Assembly: GCA_046566145.1 (NCBI GenBank)
Contig: JBKHXF010000030.1
Span: 62,001 to 126,000 of the forward strand
Length of the DNA stretch: 64,000 bases
From: JBKHXF01 sp046566145
Lineage (GTDB): Bacteria; Actinomycetota; Nitriliruptoria; Nitriliruptorales; Nitriliruptoraceae
Reading direction: 5' to 3'
Part shown: positions 16,871-26,523 of the stretch, piece after piece
Position numbering within the stretch: the first letter of the stretch is position 1
Layout: every line of letters starts with the position of its first letter
Made by a program: the position numbers and the translations under genes
Notes under the pieces: model-generated
What the model saw: the letters and a program-made list of their open reading frames with translations, nothing else
Database searches by the model: none
What the model was told of the DNA's origin: nothing

Positions 16871-16894
16871 GCGCCGGCCCCTCGGGGCCGGCGC
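16871..16894 (+). terminator. Terminator-like hairpin after hpf
   Basis: Eleven-bp complementary arms (GCGCCGGCCCC and GGGGCCGGCGC) with a 2-nt centre start 19 nt after the hpf stop. No T-tract follows. Confidence 0.5.
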
Positions 16895-16950
16895 GGCCGT
16901 CCCGCGTGGGGGAGCCGGGCCCGGCGTCGATCACGTCCGCGACCGCCTCC

Positions 16951-16993
16951 ATGGTCACGTGAGACCATCGACGCACCACCCGGTCAGACCGGG
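16951..16993 (+). promoter_or_regulatory. Twin palindromes upstream of the NarL-type regulator
   Basis: Two dyads share a GGTC...GACC core: ATGGTC/GACCAT (16951-16956 and 16963-16968) and CCCGGTC-A-GACCGGG (16979-16993). A -10-like TAGACT follows at 17004-17009. They are placed as operator sites for the downstream regulator gene would be. Confidence 0.4.
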
Positions 16994-17092
16994 TGCCGTG
17001 GGCTAGACTCGGCCGACGATGCGACGCGGCCGGACCCACGGGTCCCGCACGACCACGACGTGCGGGCGGCCGCGTCCCAGGGAGGCCCCCAC

Positions 17093-17773
17093 ATGTCGGC
17101 GAACGCCGCGGAAGACCGCATCCGGATCCTGATCGCGGACGACCACGAGCTCTTCCGGCGCGGTCTGCGCATGGTGCTCGAGGACGAGACCGACATCGAG
17201 GTCCTCGGGGAGGCCGGCGACGGCCAGGCGGCCGTCGAGCAGTCGCGAGCCGAGGTGCCCGACGTCGTGGTCATGGACGTCCGGATGCCGGTGCTCAGCG
17301 GGATCGAGGCGACGCGGCGCATCAAGGAGGAGATGCCGCACTGCAAGATCCTCATGCTGACCATCAGCGACGAGGAGGACGACCTCTACCAGGCCATCAA
17401 GGCCGGGGCGAACGGCTACCTCCTCAAGGAGATCTCGATCGACGAGATCGGGAACGCGGTCCGCTCGGTCCACGGCGGTCAGTCGCTGATCTCGCCGTCG
17501 ATGGCCTCGAAGCTGCTCAACGAGTTCGCCTCCATGATCAAGAAGGAGGAGGAGAAGCAGCAGGTGCCGGCCCCGCGGCTCACCCCGCGCGAGATGGAGG
17601 TCCTCCAGCACGTCGCGCAGGGCATGAACAACCGAGAGATCGCGAAGTCCCTGTACATCTCCGAGAACACGGTCAAGAACCACGTCCGCAACATCCTCGA
17701 GAAGCTCCACCTGCACTCGCGCATGGAGGCCGTCGTCTACGCGGTCCGCGAGAAGCTGCTCGAGATCACCTGA
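17093..17773 (+). CDS. NarL/FixJ-type response regulator
   Basis: A 226-residue two-component regulator. The receiver domain (1-125) has acidic pocket D16/D17, phospho-acceptor D62, T90 and K112. A short linker leads to a LuxR-type helix-turn-helix (about 160-220) with LTPREMEVLQHVAQGMNNREIA and NTVKNHVRNIL motifs. ATG 17093 is chosen for GGAGG at 17081-17085. No sensor kinase adjoins it. A regulator gene between hpf and secA is conserved in several actinobacteria. The twin palindromes just upstream suggest autoregulation. Confidence 0.92.
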   Translation: MSANAAEDRIRILIADDHELFRRGLRMVLEDETDIEVLGEAGDGQAAVEQSRAEVPDVVVMDVRMPVLSGIEATRRIKEEMPHCKILMLTISDEEDDLYQAIKAGANGYLLKEISIDEIGNAVRSVHGGQSLISPSMASKLLNEFASMIKKEEEKQQVPAPRLTPREMEVLQHVAQGMNNREIAKSLYISENTVKNHVRNILEKLHLHSRMEAVVYAVREKLLEIT

Positions 17774-17790
17774 GCCACGACCTCGCCCGT

Positions 17791-17817
17791 CGGCCCCGAC
17801 CGCTCCGGTCGGGGCCG
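17791..17817 (+). terminator. Terminator hairpin after the response regulator
   Basis: An 11-bp perfect stem (CGGCCCCGACC paired with GGTCGGGGCCG) with a 5-nt loop lies 18 nt after the stop codon and separates this gene from secA. Confidence 0.6.
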
Positions 17818-17951
17818 GCGTGCGTCCGGGCGCGCGGGTCTGCGTGCGCGCCACTCACCACCGCCGGCGTCACCGAACGCGTCGCATACCATCGGCAACC
17901 GTGCCCACAGCGTGCCCGCCGGGTCGCGAGCCACGAACGAACGAAGGTCCC

Positions 17952-20966
<3,015 letters not shown>

Positions 20967-21015
20967 GGCCGACGCGGGACCCAGCTCGACGCGCCGCCCC
21001 TCGCGGGCGTCGCGT

Positions 21016-21031
21016 CCGGGCCAGGGCCCGG
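21016..21031. terminator. Hairpin between convergent secA and Rv3235-family genes
   Basis: A 7-bp inverted repeat (CCGGGCC and GGCCCGG) with a 2-nt centre lies in the 68-bp gap between converging genes and could act in both directions. Confidence 0.3.
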
Positions 21032-21034
21032 GGC

Positions 21035-21550
21035 TCAGTGGTCGCCGGGGCGGGCGTGGGGTTCGCGTGTCGGTCGGGGCCTCGCCGTGGGCGGCAGCGC
21101 CGGCGGCCGCAGCGCCTCCACGCCGTCCTCCGGGGCCGCGAGGTCGGTGACGCGCCAGCCCTCCTCGGTCACCTGCAGGGTCGCCGAGACCGCCGTCGTG
21201 CGCGGCCCCGCCTGGGTCGGGGCGCGGACGAGCACGAGCGCCTCGGCGACGTGGGGCGCCGGCCACTGGACCGCGACGCGGACGACCTCCGCCGCGCCCG
21301 CGCCCGGCACCGGGCGCCCGCGCCGGCGGGACTCGTGACGGGCGCGGGCGAGGGCGCGCCGGCGGTCGTCGACGCGTGCCGCGACGGCCGGCGTGAGCAG
21401 GGGACCGATGCCGTCGAGCGGGCGCCTGCCGGAGAGCACCTCGACGTACCAGCGGGCGATCGCCTCCGCGAGCCGTCCGGCGTCGCCGCGGTCGGGGGGT
21501 CGGACGATCCGCCGGCGCGTGCCTGGACGGTGCCGTGGGTCGTGCGTCAC
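21035..21550 (-). CDS. Rv3235 family protein
   Basis: A 171-residue protein of the Rv3235 (DUF6459) type: a helical N-terminal segment with ARWYVEVLSGRRPLDGIGPLLTPAVAARV, then a beta-rich domain ending VTEEGWRVTDL. The C-terminus is Pro/Arg-rich. The GRRP(L)-x3-GPLL motif is the family hallmark. Function is unknown; the family occurs near secA in actinobacteria. It starts at GTG 21550, overlapping the upstream gene stop by 4 bp (GTGA), so both are translated together. Confidence 0.78.
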   Translation of the reverse strand: MTHDPRHRPGTRRRIVRPPDRGDAGRLAEAIARWYVEVLSGRRPLDGIGPLLTPAVAARVDDRRRALARARHESRRRGRPVPGAGAAEVVRVAVQWPAPHVAEALVLVRAPTQAGPRTTAVSATLQVTEEGWRVTDLAAPEDGVEALRPPALPPTARPRPTREPHARPGDH

Positions 21551-22710
21551 GGTGTCGTCTCCTCGCTCGGTCGCTCCTCCGGGGAGGGGGTCGGCTCGTC
21601 CGTGGTGGCTCCCGGGTCGCCGGAGCCCGGCCCGGGCCGGGCCGGTGTGCCCGCGGGTGCGAGCCCGGTCGGGGTCGGGACGAGCCAGACGGGCGTGCCG
21701 GGGGACCGCCGCCCGTCCGGACCGGTGCCCCGGACCACGGCGACGAGCAGGTCGGGGGCGGGTCGGGCGAGCGTGAGCTCGTCGACCGCCCAGCCGCCGG
21801 CCTCGAGCCCCGCGACCGCCGCCAGGCGCAGATCGGGGTCGTCGACCTCGGGGCCAGTCGCCGCGTCGGGCGCCGCTGCGCGATCGGGTGTCGGTGGGGG
21901 CAGGGGCCACACCGCACCGGCGGTCCGCAGGCTGCCCCCGGGGTCGAGCTCGAGTGCGACGGCGTGGCGCTCCACCTGGGCCTCGGTCCACACCGTCCCG
22001 TCGTCGCTGCGGAGCACGACGGCGAGGACCACCACGACGATGCGGCCGACGGCGGGGACGTGCACCGACTCGGTCGTGACGTGGTCGACGTGCTGCACGT
22101 CGCCCCCGGGGTCCCGTGGCGCGCCGGTGGCGGCCGCCCAGCCGTCGACGGGCGGCCCGCCGGTCGTCAGCCGGGCCCGGACCACCACCTCGCCGAGCGC
22201 CGCGGCCGCCACGAGCAGGTCACCCCCGAGCGGCTCCGCGAGGACCTCGATCCCGCGCCGCGGGGTGGCGTCGACGCCCGCGGCCGAGCCAGCGCGATCC
22301 GGGGATGCCGGTGTCGCGTCACCGGAGCGATCCGGCCGGTCCTCGGGCGTGGGGCCGCCGGCCCCGGGGACGGGGTCGGCAGGCGCCGGTGGGGGCCCGT
22401 CGCCGGGGGTGGCGAGGGTGGTCGTGTCGGCGCCGGCCGCGGGGACGGTGCCAGCCGCGCCGGGGCCGCGCAGCACGACCGCGCCGACCAGCAGCCACGG
22501 CAGGACGGCGAGGGCCAGCAGCACGACGCCCGGTCGCCGGGCACCCGCCGCCACGGCCGCGGGCTCGTCGCGCGCCCACGGCGGTGCGGCGACGTGCTCC
22601 TCGACCGCCGCGCCGAGGTCGAGGGCGTGCCGACCGCCTCGCCCTGCCCCGGGTCCACCGTCGCGGTCGGGTCGCTGCTCGTCCTCGTCGTCGCGTCCCC
22701 AGGTGTCCAC
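21547..22710 (-). CDS. Membrane-anchored protein of unknown function
   Basis: A 387-residue protein from GTG 22710, chosen for its strong GGAGG ribosome site; the longer frame to 22851 is Arg/Pro-rich. The first 60 residues are acidic and cytoplasmic, residues 61-80 (GVVLLALAVLPWLLVGAVVL) are one membrane helix, and the rest is exported. That part has a Pro/Thr/Gly-rich stalk to about 165, then a beta-rich domain of two similar halves, then a Pro-rich tail. I do not recognise the domain; its shape resembles TcpC-type conjugation or divisome accessory proteins only loosely. It is coupled to the Rv3235-family gene and diverges from sigR. Confidence 0.7.
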   Translation of the reverse strand: MDTWGRDDEDEQRPDRDGGPGAGRGGRHALDLGAAVEEHVAAPPWARDEPAAVAAGARRPGVVLLALAVLPWLLVGAVVLRGPGAAGTVPAAGADTTTLATPGDGPPPAPADPVPGAGGPTPEDRPDRSGDATPASPDRAGSAAGVDATPRRGIEVLAEPLGGDLLVAAAALGEVVVRARLTTGGPPVDGWAAATGAPRDPGGDVQHVDHVTTESVHVPAVGRIVVVVLAVVLRSDDGTVWTEAQVERHAVALELDPGGSLRTAGAVWPLPPPTPDRAAAPDAATGPEVDDPDLRLAAVAGLEAGGWAVDELTLARPAPDLLVAVVRGTGPDGRRSPGTPVWLVPTPTGLAPAGTPARPGPGSGDPGATTDEPTPSPEERPSEETTP

Positions 22711-22830
22711 GTCCCCTCCCTCCCGTCGTCCCCTCCTCGTGGCCCGCCCCCGCGCCGCGGCGTGCGACCGCCGGCGCGGGGGTGGGTGCGGCCCGGTCAC
22801 GGGGGCGGTGAGGTCGGGCCGGCGCGCACG

Positions 22831-22909
22831 ACCATACGCGCTCTCGTGCATTCTCGTGCAACTCCACTCGACGTCCTGTGGACGGTCGTCCGAGCGGGCC
22901 GCCTATCCT
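22831..22909. promoter_or_regulatory. Divergent promoter region with direct repeat between the anchored protein and sigR
   Basis: The octanucleotide-plus-one TCTCGTGCA occurs twice, one helical turn apart (22842-22850 and 22852-22860). On the minus strand TTGCAC and TATGGT (22831-22836) are separated by 19 bp, a possible promoter for the anchored-protein operon. On the plus strand TATCCT at 22904-22909 is a TAnnnT-type -10 for sigR. The SigR autoregulatory consensus GGGAAT-N18-GTT was looked for and not seen. Confidence 0.35.
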
Positions 22910-22980
22910 CGGCCGGGCCGGCCACCACCGTCCGGCCCCCGGCGCTCGCACGGCCGGGCTCCCGACCTCCCGAGGACCGC

Positions 22981-23664
22981 GTGGACGCCACCGACGCCGA
23001 GGCCCAGCCGCAGGAGCCGCTCGACATCGAGGACGGCCTGCAGCCCGACGGCTCCGTCGTGCGGACCGAGCTGTCCGACGAGGAACGCCGGCGGCTGTTC
23101 GAGGCCCAGGTCCTGCCGCTGCTCGACCGGCTCTACGGCGCGGCCCTGCGCTACACCCGCAACCCGGCCGACGCCGAGGACCTGGTGCAGGAGGCCGTCG
23201 CGAAGGGCTTCAGGAGCTTCCACCAGTTCCAGCAGGGCACGAACGTCAAGGCGTGGATGTACCGGATCCTGCACAACGCGTACATCTCGGCCTACCGCAA
23301 GGCCCAGCGCCGCCCCGACGAGCACCTGCAGGACGAGATCGACGACTTCTCGCTCTACGACGACGTGGCCCGCGGCGGCTCGGCCGAGCGTGAGGTGCTC
23401 GAGGCGCTGACCGACGACGAGGTGAAGCAGGCGCTCGCCGACCTCCCGGAGCAGTTCCGCATGGCGGTCTACCTCGCCGACGTGGAGGGCTTCACCTACA
23501 AGGAGATCGCCGACATCATGGAGACGCCGATCGGCACCGTGATGTCGCGCATCCACCGCGGAAGGAAGGGGCTCGAGAGGGCGTTGGCCACCTACGCGAG
23601 GGAACGTGGCCTGCTGCGCCGCGACGACACGACCCGCCCCGACGACCGGGAGGCAACGCGGTGA
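22981..23664 (+). CDS. sigR: ECF sigma factor of the SigR/SigH (RpoE) oxidative-stress family
   Basis: A 227-residue ECF sigma factor. Region 2 contains the hallmark AEDLVQEAVAKGFRSFHQF and GTNVKAWMYRILHNAYISAYRK; region 4 contains LPEQFRMAVYLADVEGFTYKEIADIM and GTVMSRIHRGRK. These are diagnostic of SigR/SigH, which directs thioredoxin, protease and Fe-S repair genes after disulfide stress. GTG 22981 has GAGGA upstream. It is longer at the N-terminus than minimal ECFs by about 25 acidic residues. The 3' end overlaps the anti-sigma gene by GTGA. M. tuberculosis sigH is likewise close to pdtaS and whiB1. Confidence 0.93.
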   Translation: MDATDAEAQPQEPLDIEDGLQPDGSVVRTELSDEERRRLFEAQVLPLLDRLYGAALRYTRNPADAEDLVQEAVAKGFRSFHQFQQGTNVKAWMYRILHNAYISAYRKAQRRPDEHLQDEIDDFSLYDDVARGGSAEREVLEALTDDEVKQALADLPEQFRMAVYLADVEGFTYKEIADIMETPIGTVMSRIHRGRKGLERALATYARERGLLRRDDTTRPDDREATR

Positions 23665-23957
23665 CGACCCCGGATCCCACCCCTGACGCCCCGCGCGACC
23701 CCGGCGGGGCCATCGACCCGCTCGAGTGCGGCGGCTGCGACGAGGCGCTCGAGCAACTCGAGCGCTACCTCGACGGGGAGCTCGGCGAGGACTCGCGCGA
23801 GCGCATCTCGCGGCACCTGGCCGCCTGCTTCCCCTGCGCCGACCGGGCCAGCTTCGACGAGCAGCTCCGGGCGATGGTTCGCGAGCGCTGCGCCGAGACC
23901 GCGCCGCCGGCGCTGCTCGACCGGATCCGGCTGCACCTCGCCGCGGAGGACGCGTGA
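23661..23957 (+). CDS. rsrA: Zinc-binding redox-sensing anti-sigma factor (RsrA/RshA type)
   Basis: A 98-residue ZAS-family anti-sigma factor. The zinc motif is C23-x2-C26 upstream and H52-x3-C56-x2-C59 (HLAACFPC). In RsrA, disulfide formation among these cysteines releases zinc and the sigma factor. An extra C77 lies near the C-terminus. Both junctions are GTGA overlaps, with sigR upstream and the epimerase downstream, so the three proteins are made in a coupled operon. Confidence 0.92.
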   Translation: MTTPDPTPDAPRDPGGAIDPLECGGCDEALEQLERYLDGELGEDSRERISRHLAACFPCADRASFDEQLRAMVRERCAETAPPALLDRIRLHLAAEDA

Positions 23958-24916
23958 CCACCGGCACGATCCTCGTGACCGGGGGTGCGGGGTTCATCGG
24001 CTCCACCCTGGTCGACCGCCTCCTGGCCGAGGGCCGCGACGTCGTCGCCGTCGACGACCTCTCCACCGGGCACCTCGCCAACCTCGACGCAGCCCGTCGG
24101 TCGCGCGAGGGACGGTTCGAGTTCCAGCGGCTGGACATCGTCACCGGCGCGCTCGACCCGCTGGTCGCGCGCCACCGCCCGGAGGTCGTGGTGCACCTCG
24201 CGGCCCAGATGAACGTGCGGCGCTCGGTCGACGACCCGGTGCGCGACGCCATGGTGAACGTCGTCGGGACCATCAACGTGCTCGAGGCCGCTCGCCGGCA
24301 CGACGTGCGCAAGGTCGTGCTCGCGACCTCCGGCGGGTGCATCTACGGCGAGCCCGACGAGGCGGACCTGCCCGTCGCCGAGGAGCACCCCGGACCGGCG
24401 CACTCGCCCTACGGGGCAGCGAAGCGCTCGGCCGAGGAGTACGTGGCCGCCTACGGGGAGCTGTACGACCTCGCCTGGACCTCGCTCGCGCTCACCAACG
24501 TCTACGGCCCGCGGCAGGACCCCGCCGGCGAGGCCGGCGTCGTCGCGATCCTGATGGAGCAGATGCTGCGCGGTCGCCCGTGCACGATCTACGGCGACGG
24601 GACGCAGACCCGGGACTTCGTCTACGTCGACGACGTCGTCCACGCGTTCGTCCTCGCCATGGACCGGGGGGACGGTCGCCGGTTCAACATCGGGACCTCG
24701 GAGCGCACCAGCGTCGAGCACCTCTTCCGGGCGCTGGCCGCCGCGACCGGGTACGCCCGGGAGCCCGTGCGCGCGCCGGCCCGGCCGGGCGAGCTGCTCC
24801 ACAACGCCGTGGACCACCGTCGGGCCGCGGCGGAGCTCGGCTGGAAGCCGTGGACCACCCTCGAGGAGGGGCTCGCGACCACGCTCGAGTGGACGGCGGC
24901 GTCGCTCTCCGACTGA
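23954..24916 (+). CDS. NAD-dependent nucleotide-sugar epimerase/dehydratase
   Basis: A 320-residue extended short-chain dehydrogenase, closest in pattern to UDP-glucose 4-epimerases. The NAD-binding glycine motif TGGAGFIG is at 9-16, the substrate loop ATSGGCIYG follows strand 5, and the catalytic Y153-x3-K157 is present. The QTRDFVYVDDVV segment is typical of GalE/RfbB proteins. It would act on a UDP- or dTDP-sugar in the cytoplasm; exact substrate is uncertain. It is translationally coupled to rsrA, which ties a sugar-nucleotide enzyme to the oxidative-stress operon, an unusual pairing. Confidence 0.9.
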   Translation: MTTGTILVTGGAGFIGSTLVDRLLAEGRDVVAVDDLSTGHLANLDAARRSREGRFEFQRLDIVTGALDPLVARHRPEVVVHLAAQMNVRRSVDDPVRDAMVNVVGTINVLEAARRHDVRKVVLATSGGCIYGEPDEADLPVAEEHPGPAHSPYGAAKRSAEEYVAAYGELYDLAWTSLALTNVYGPRQDPAGEAGVVAILMEQMLRGRPCTIYGDGTQTRDFVYVDDVVHAFVLAMDRGDGRRFNIGTSERTSVEHLFRALAAATGYAREPVRAPARPGELLHNAVDHRRAAAELGWKPWTTLEEGLATTLEWTAASLSD

Positions 24917-24960
24917 CGGGACGGGGGCGGCAACCCCACCCCTCACGCTGCGTCACCGGC

Positions 24961-24966
24961 TAGCGT
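24961..24966 (+). promoter_or_regulatory. Candidate -10 of bldD
   Basis: TAGCGT, a TAnnnT-type -10, lies 51 bp before the bldD GTG. No convincing -35 element is present at the expected distance. Confidence 0.3.
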
Positions 24967-25016
24967 GCAGCGTGGTGGGAGCCGGGGATCCCGGACGCCG
25001 ACGAGGAGCCGCGCCC

Positions 25017-25478
25017 GTGTCGTACGCCCAGGAGGTCGGGGAGAAGCTGCGCCGCATCCGCCTGCAGCAGGGTCTGTCGCTGCAGGACGTGGAGCGACGC
25101 TCCGAGGGGGAGTGGAAGGCCGCGGTCGTCGGCTCGTACGAGCGGGGGGACCGCAACATCTCCGCGTCCCGGCTGTGCGAGCTCGCGGACTTCTACGGTG
25201 TCTCCCCGTCCGACATCCTCCCGGGCGACGAGGCCGTCCGTCCGGGGGACCGCTCCGCAGGGGTGGTGATCGACCTGCGACGGCTCGACGTCGGTGACAG
25301 CGAGCGTTGGCGCGGGCTGAAGCGCTACTGCGAGTCGATCCAGGTGCAGCGCGGTGACTACAACCGCCAGGTGCTCTCCGTGCGGGGCGACGACCTGCGC
25401 GCGCTGGCCGTCATCATGGACACCACCGAGGACGGGCTGATCGACATCCTGCGGACCTCGGGCGTGCTGGTCGACTGA
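25017..25478 (+). CDS. bldD: BldD-family c-di-GMP-responsive transcriptional regulator
   Basis: A 153-residue protein from GTG 25017 with GAGGAG 8 nt upstream. The N-terminal HTH (about 5-70) includes LRRIRLQQGLSLQDVERRS, AAVVGSYERGDR and CELADFYGV, closely following Streptomyces BldD. The C-terminal domain keeps the c-di-GMP signature RxD-x8-RxxD as R112-G-D114, eight residues, then R123-G-D-D126. In Streptomyces a c-di-GMP tetramer dimerises BldD through this motif to repress sporulation genes. Here the orthologue probably controls cell-envelope or developmental genes. It is a monocistronic gene facing the converging unknown gene at 25.5 kb. Confidence 0.93.
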   Translation: MSYAQEVGEKLRRIRLQQGLSLQDVERRSEGEWKAAVVGSYERGDRNISASRLCELADFYGVSPSDILPGDEAVRPGDRSAGVVIDLRRLDVGDSERWRGLKRYCESIQVQRGDYNRQVLSVRGDDLRALAVIMDTTEDGLIDILRTSGVLVD

Positions 25479-25517
25479 CCGGGGGCGCACGGTCCGATCA
25501 CCGGCTCGCGCGCCGCC

Positions 25518-26219
25518 TCAGTCGTCGGCGGTCGCGATCGAGCGGTTGCAGGCGTCGAGCACGGAGCGGGCGATGGCGTCCGCCTCGTCGCCCCGGACCA
25601 GCGCGCTCCCGACGTCGGTGCGCGAGCCCGTGGCCGAGTGGAAGTGCAGCAGGGTCAGGGCCACCGGGTGACCGAGCACCTCGGTGACCTCGGCCCCCTC
25701 GACCTCGACGACGCGGTGCTCGCCGAGCAGGCGCCGGACCGCGGCCAGCGACGCGCGGGCGACGGCGCGCCGGCGGCCGGCGCCGGACGACGGCCCCTCG
25801 TCCTCGCCCTCGAGGATGTCGTCGCCCTGGAGCACCGAGACCAGCACCTTGACGCGGATTCCCTGCTGCGTGACGGCGACCCGCGCGATGGAGACGCGGC
25901 GCGGGTCGGTCGCGATGGGGTCCTCGCCCTCGAGCTGCACCACCGACACGACCCGGTGGTCGATGTCGAGGCCGTGGGTCGCGAACAGCGCGGTCTGGAC
26001 GTCCCGGACGACCTGCTTGGGGCCCCGCTCGGTCGTGGCGACCACGTGCAGCTCGTCGACGGGGCGGTCGTACCCGGCGACGAGACGGGTCGCCAGCACG
26101 CCGGGGATGGCGGCGAGCGAGCGCTCGACCTCGTGGCGGGCCACCGGGTCGTGCAGGTCGGGCGGGGTCACGTCGAGCGAGAGCTCGACCTCACCGGCGA
26201 GCTCGTTCGGCTGGTCCAT
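25518..26219 (-). CDS. Conserved-looking two-domain protein of unknown function
   Basis: A 233-residue soluble protein from ATG 26219. The first half is an alpha/beta unit with IPGVLATRLVAGYDRPVDELHV and KQVVRDVQTALFATHGLDIDHRVVSVVQLEG. After an acidic linker near 140 the second half repeats the pattern of long helix plus beta strands (ARASLAAVRRLLGEHRVVEVEGAEV) and ends GDEADAIARSVLDACNRS. The two halves look like ACT-like or similar ligand-binding folds. There are no catalytic motifs, membrane segments or Cys clusters. I do not recognise a named family. It diverges from the HD-GYP-like gene across a 304-bp region rich in dyads. Confidence 0.75.
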   Translation of the reverse strand: MDQPNELAGEVELSLDVTPPDLHDPVARHEVERSLAAIPGVLATRLVAGYDRPVDELHVVATTERGPKQVVRDVQTALFATHGLDIDHRVVSVVQLEGEDPIATDPRRVSIARVAVTQQGIRVKVLVSVLQGDDILEGEDEGPSSGAGRRRAVARASLAAVRRLLGEHRVVEVEGAEVTEVLGHPVALTLLHFHSATGSRTDVGSALVRGDEADAIARSVLDACNRSIATADD

Positions 26220-26523
26220 CGTGTCCCCGTCTCGTCGGCGCCGGCGGCCGCCCGGGCGGTGACCGACGGTGGGCGCCTGCGCCCACATCTTGCTCTGTGT
26301 TCGAACCACTACCCACCGTCACTGGAACGGTTGGACGCTGCGCGCGCACTGGGCGCTCGCACGCGCGCACCGTCACCGGGACCGTCGCGGCGGTCGGCGC
26401 GCCCGGCGTGGGTGCCCACGCGCGGGGTGCATCGCCTCCCGCGGGCGCCACCGTACGCTCCGCCGACGCTCCCTGGAAGCAGGGAGCCCCCGGGCCCCCG
26501 CGACCCCCGACGCGAGGCCGTAC
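26220..26523. promoter_or_regulatory. Divergent intergenic region with nested dyads
   Basis: These 304 bp hold no gene. A perfect 18-bp palindrome-like dyad, GTGGGCGC-CT-GCGCCCAC, is at 26269-26286. A second perfect 9-bp inverted repeat pairs 26265-26273 (GACGGTGGG) with 26312-26320 (CCCACCGTC), enclosing the AT-richest part. On the minus strand CAAGAT (26287-26292) could be a -10 for the two-domain protein. On the plus strand TACGCT (26454-26459) could be a -10 for the HD-GYP-like gene, with a leader of about 60 nt. Confidence 0.4.

Noticed and set aside
22711..22980. SigR autoregulatory promoter GGGAAT-N18-GTT before sigR.
   Set aside because: No GGGAAT-like -35 with a GTT at the required distance exists in the region; only a TATCCT -10-like box is present.
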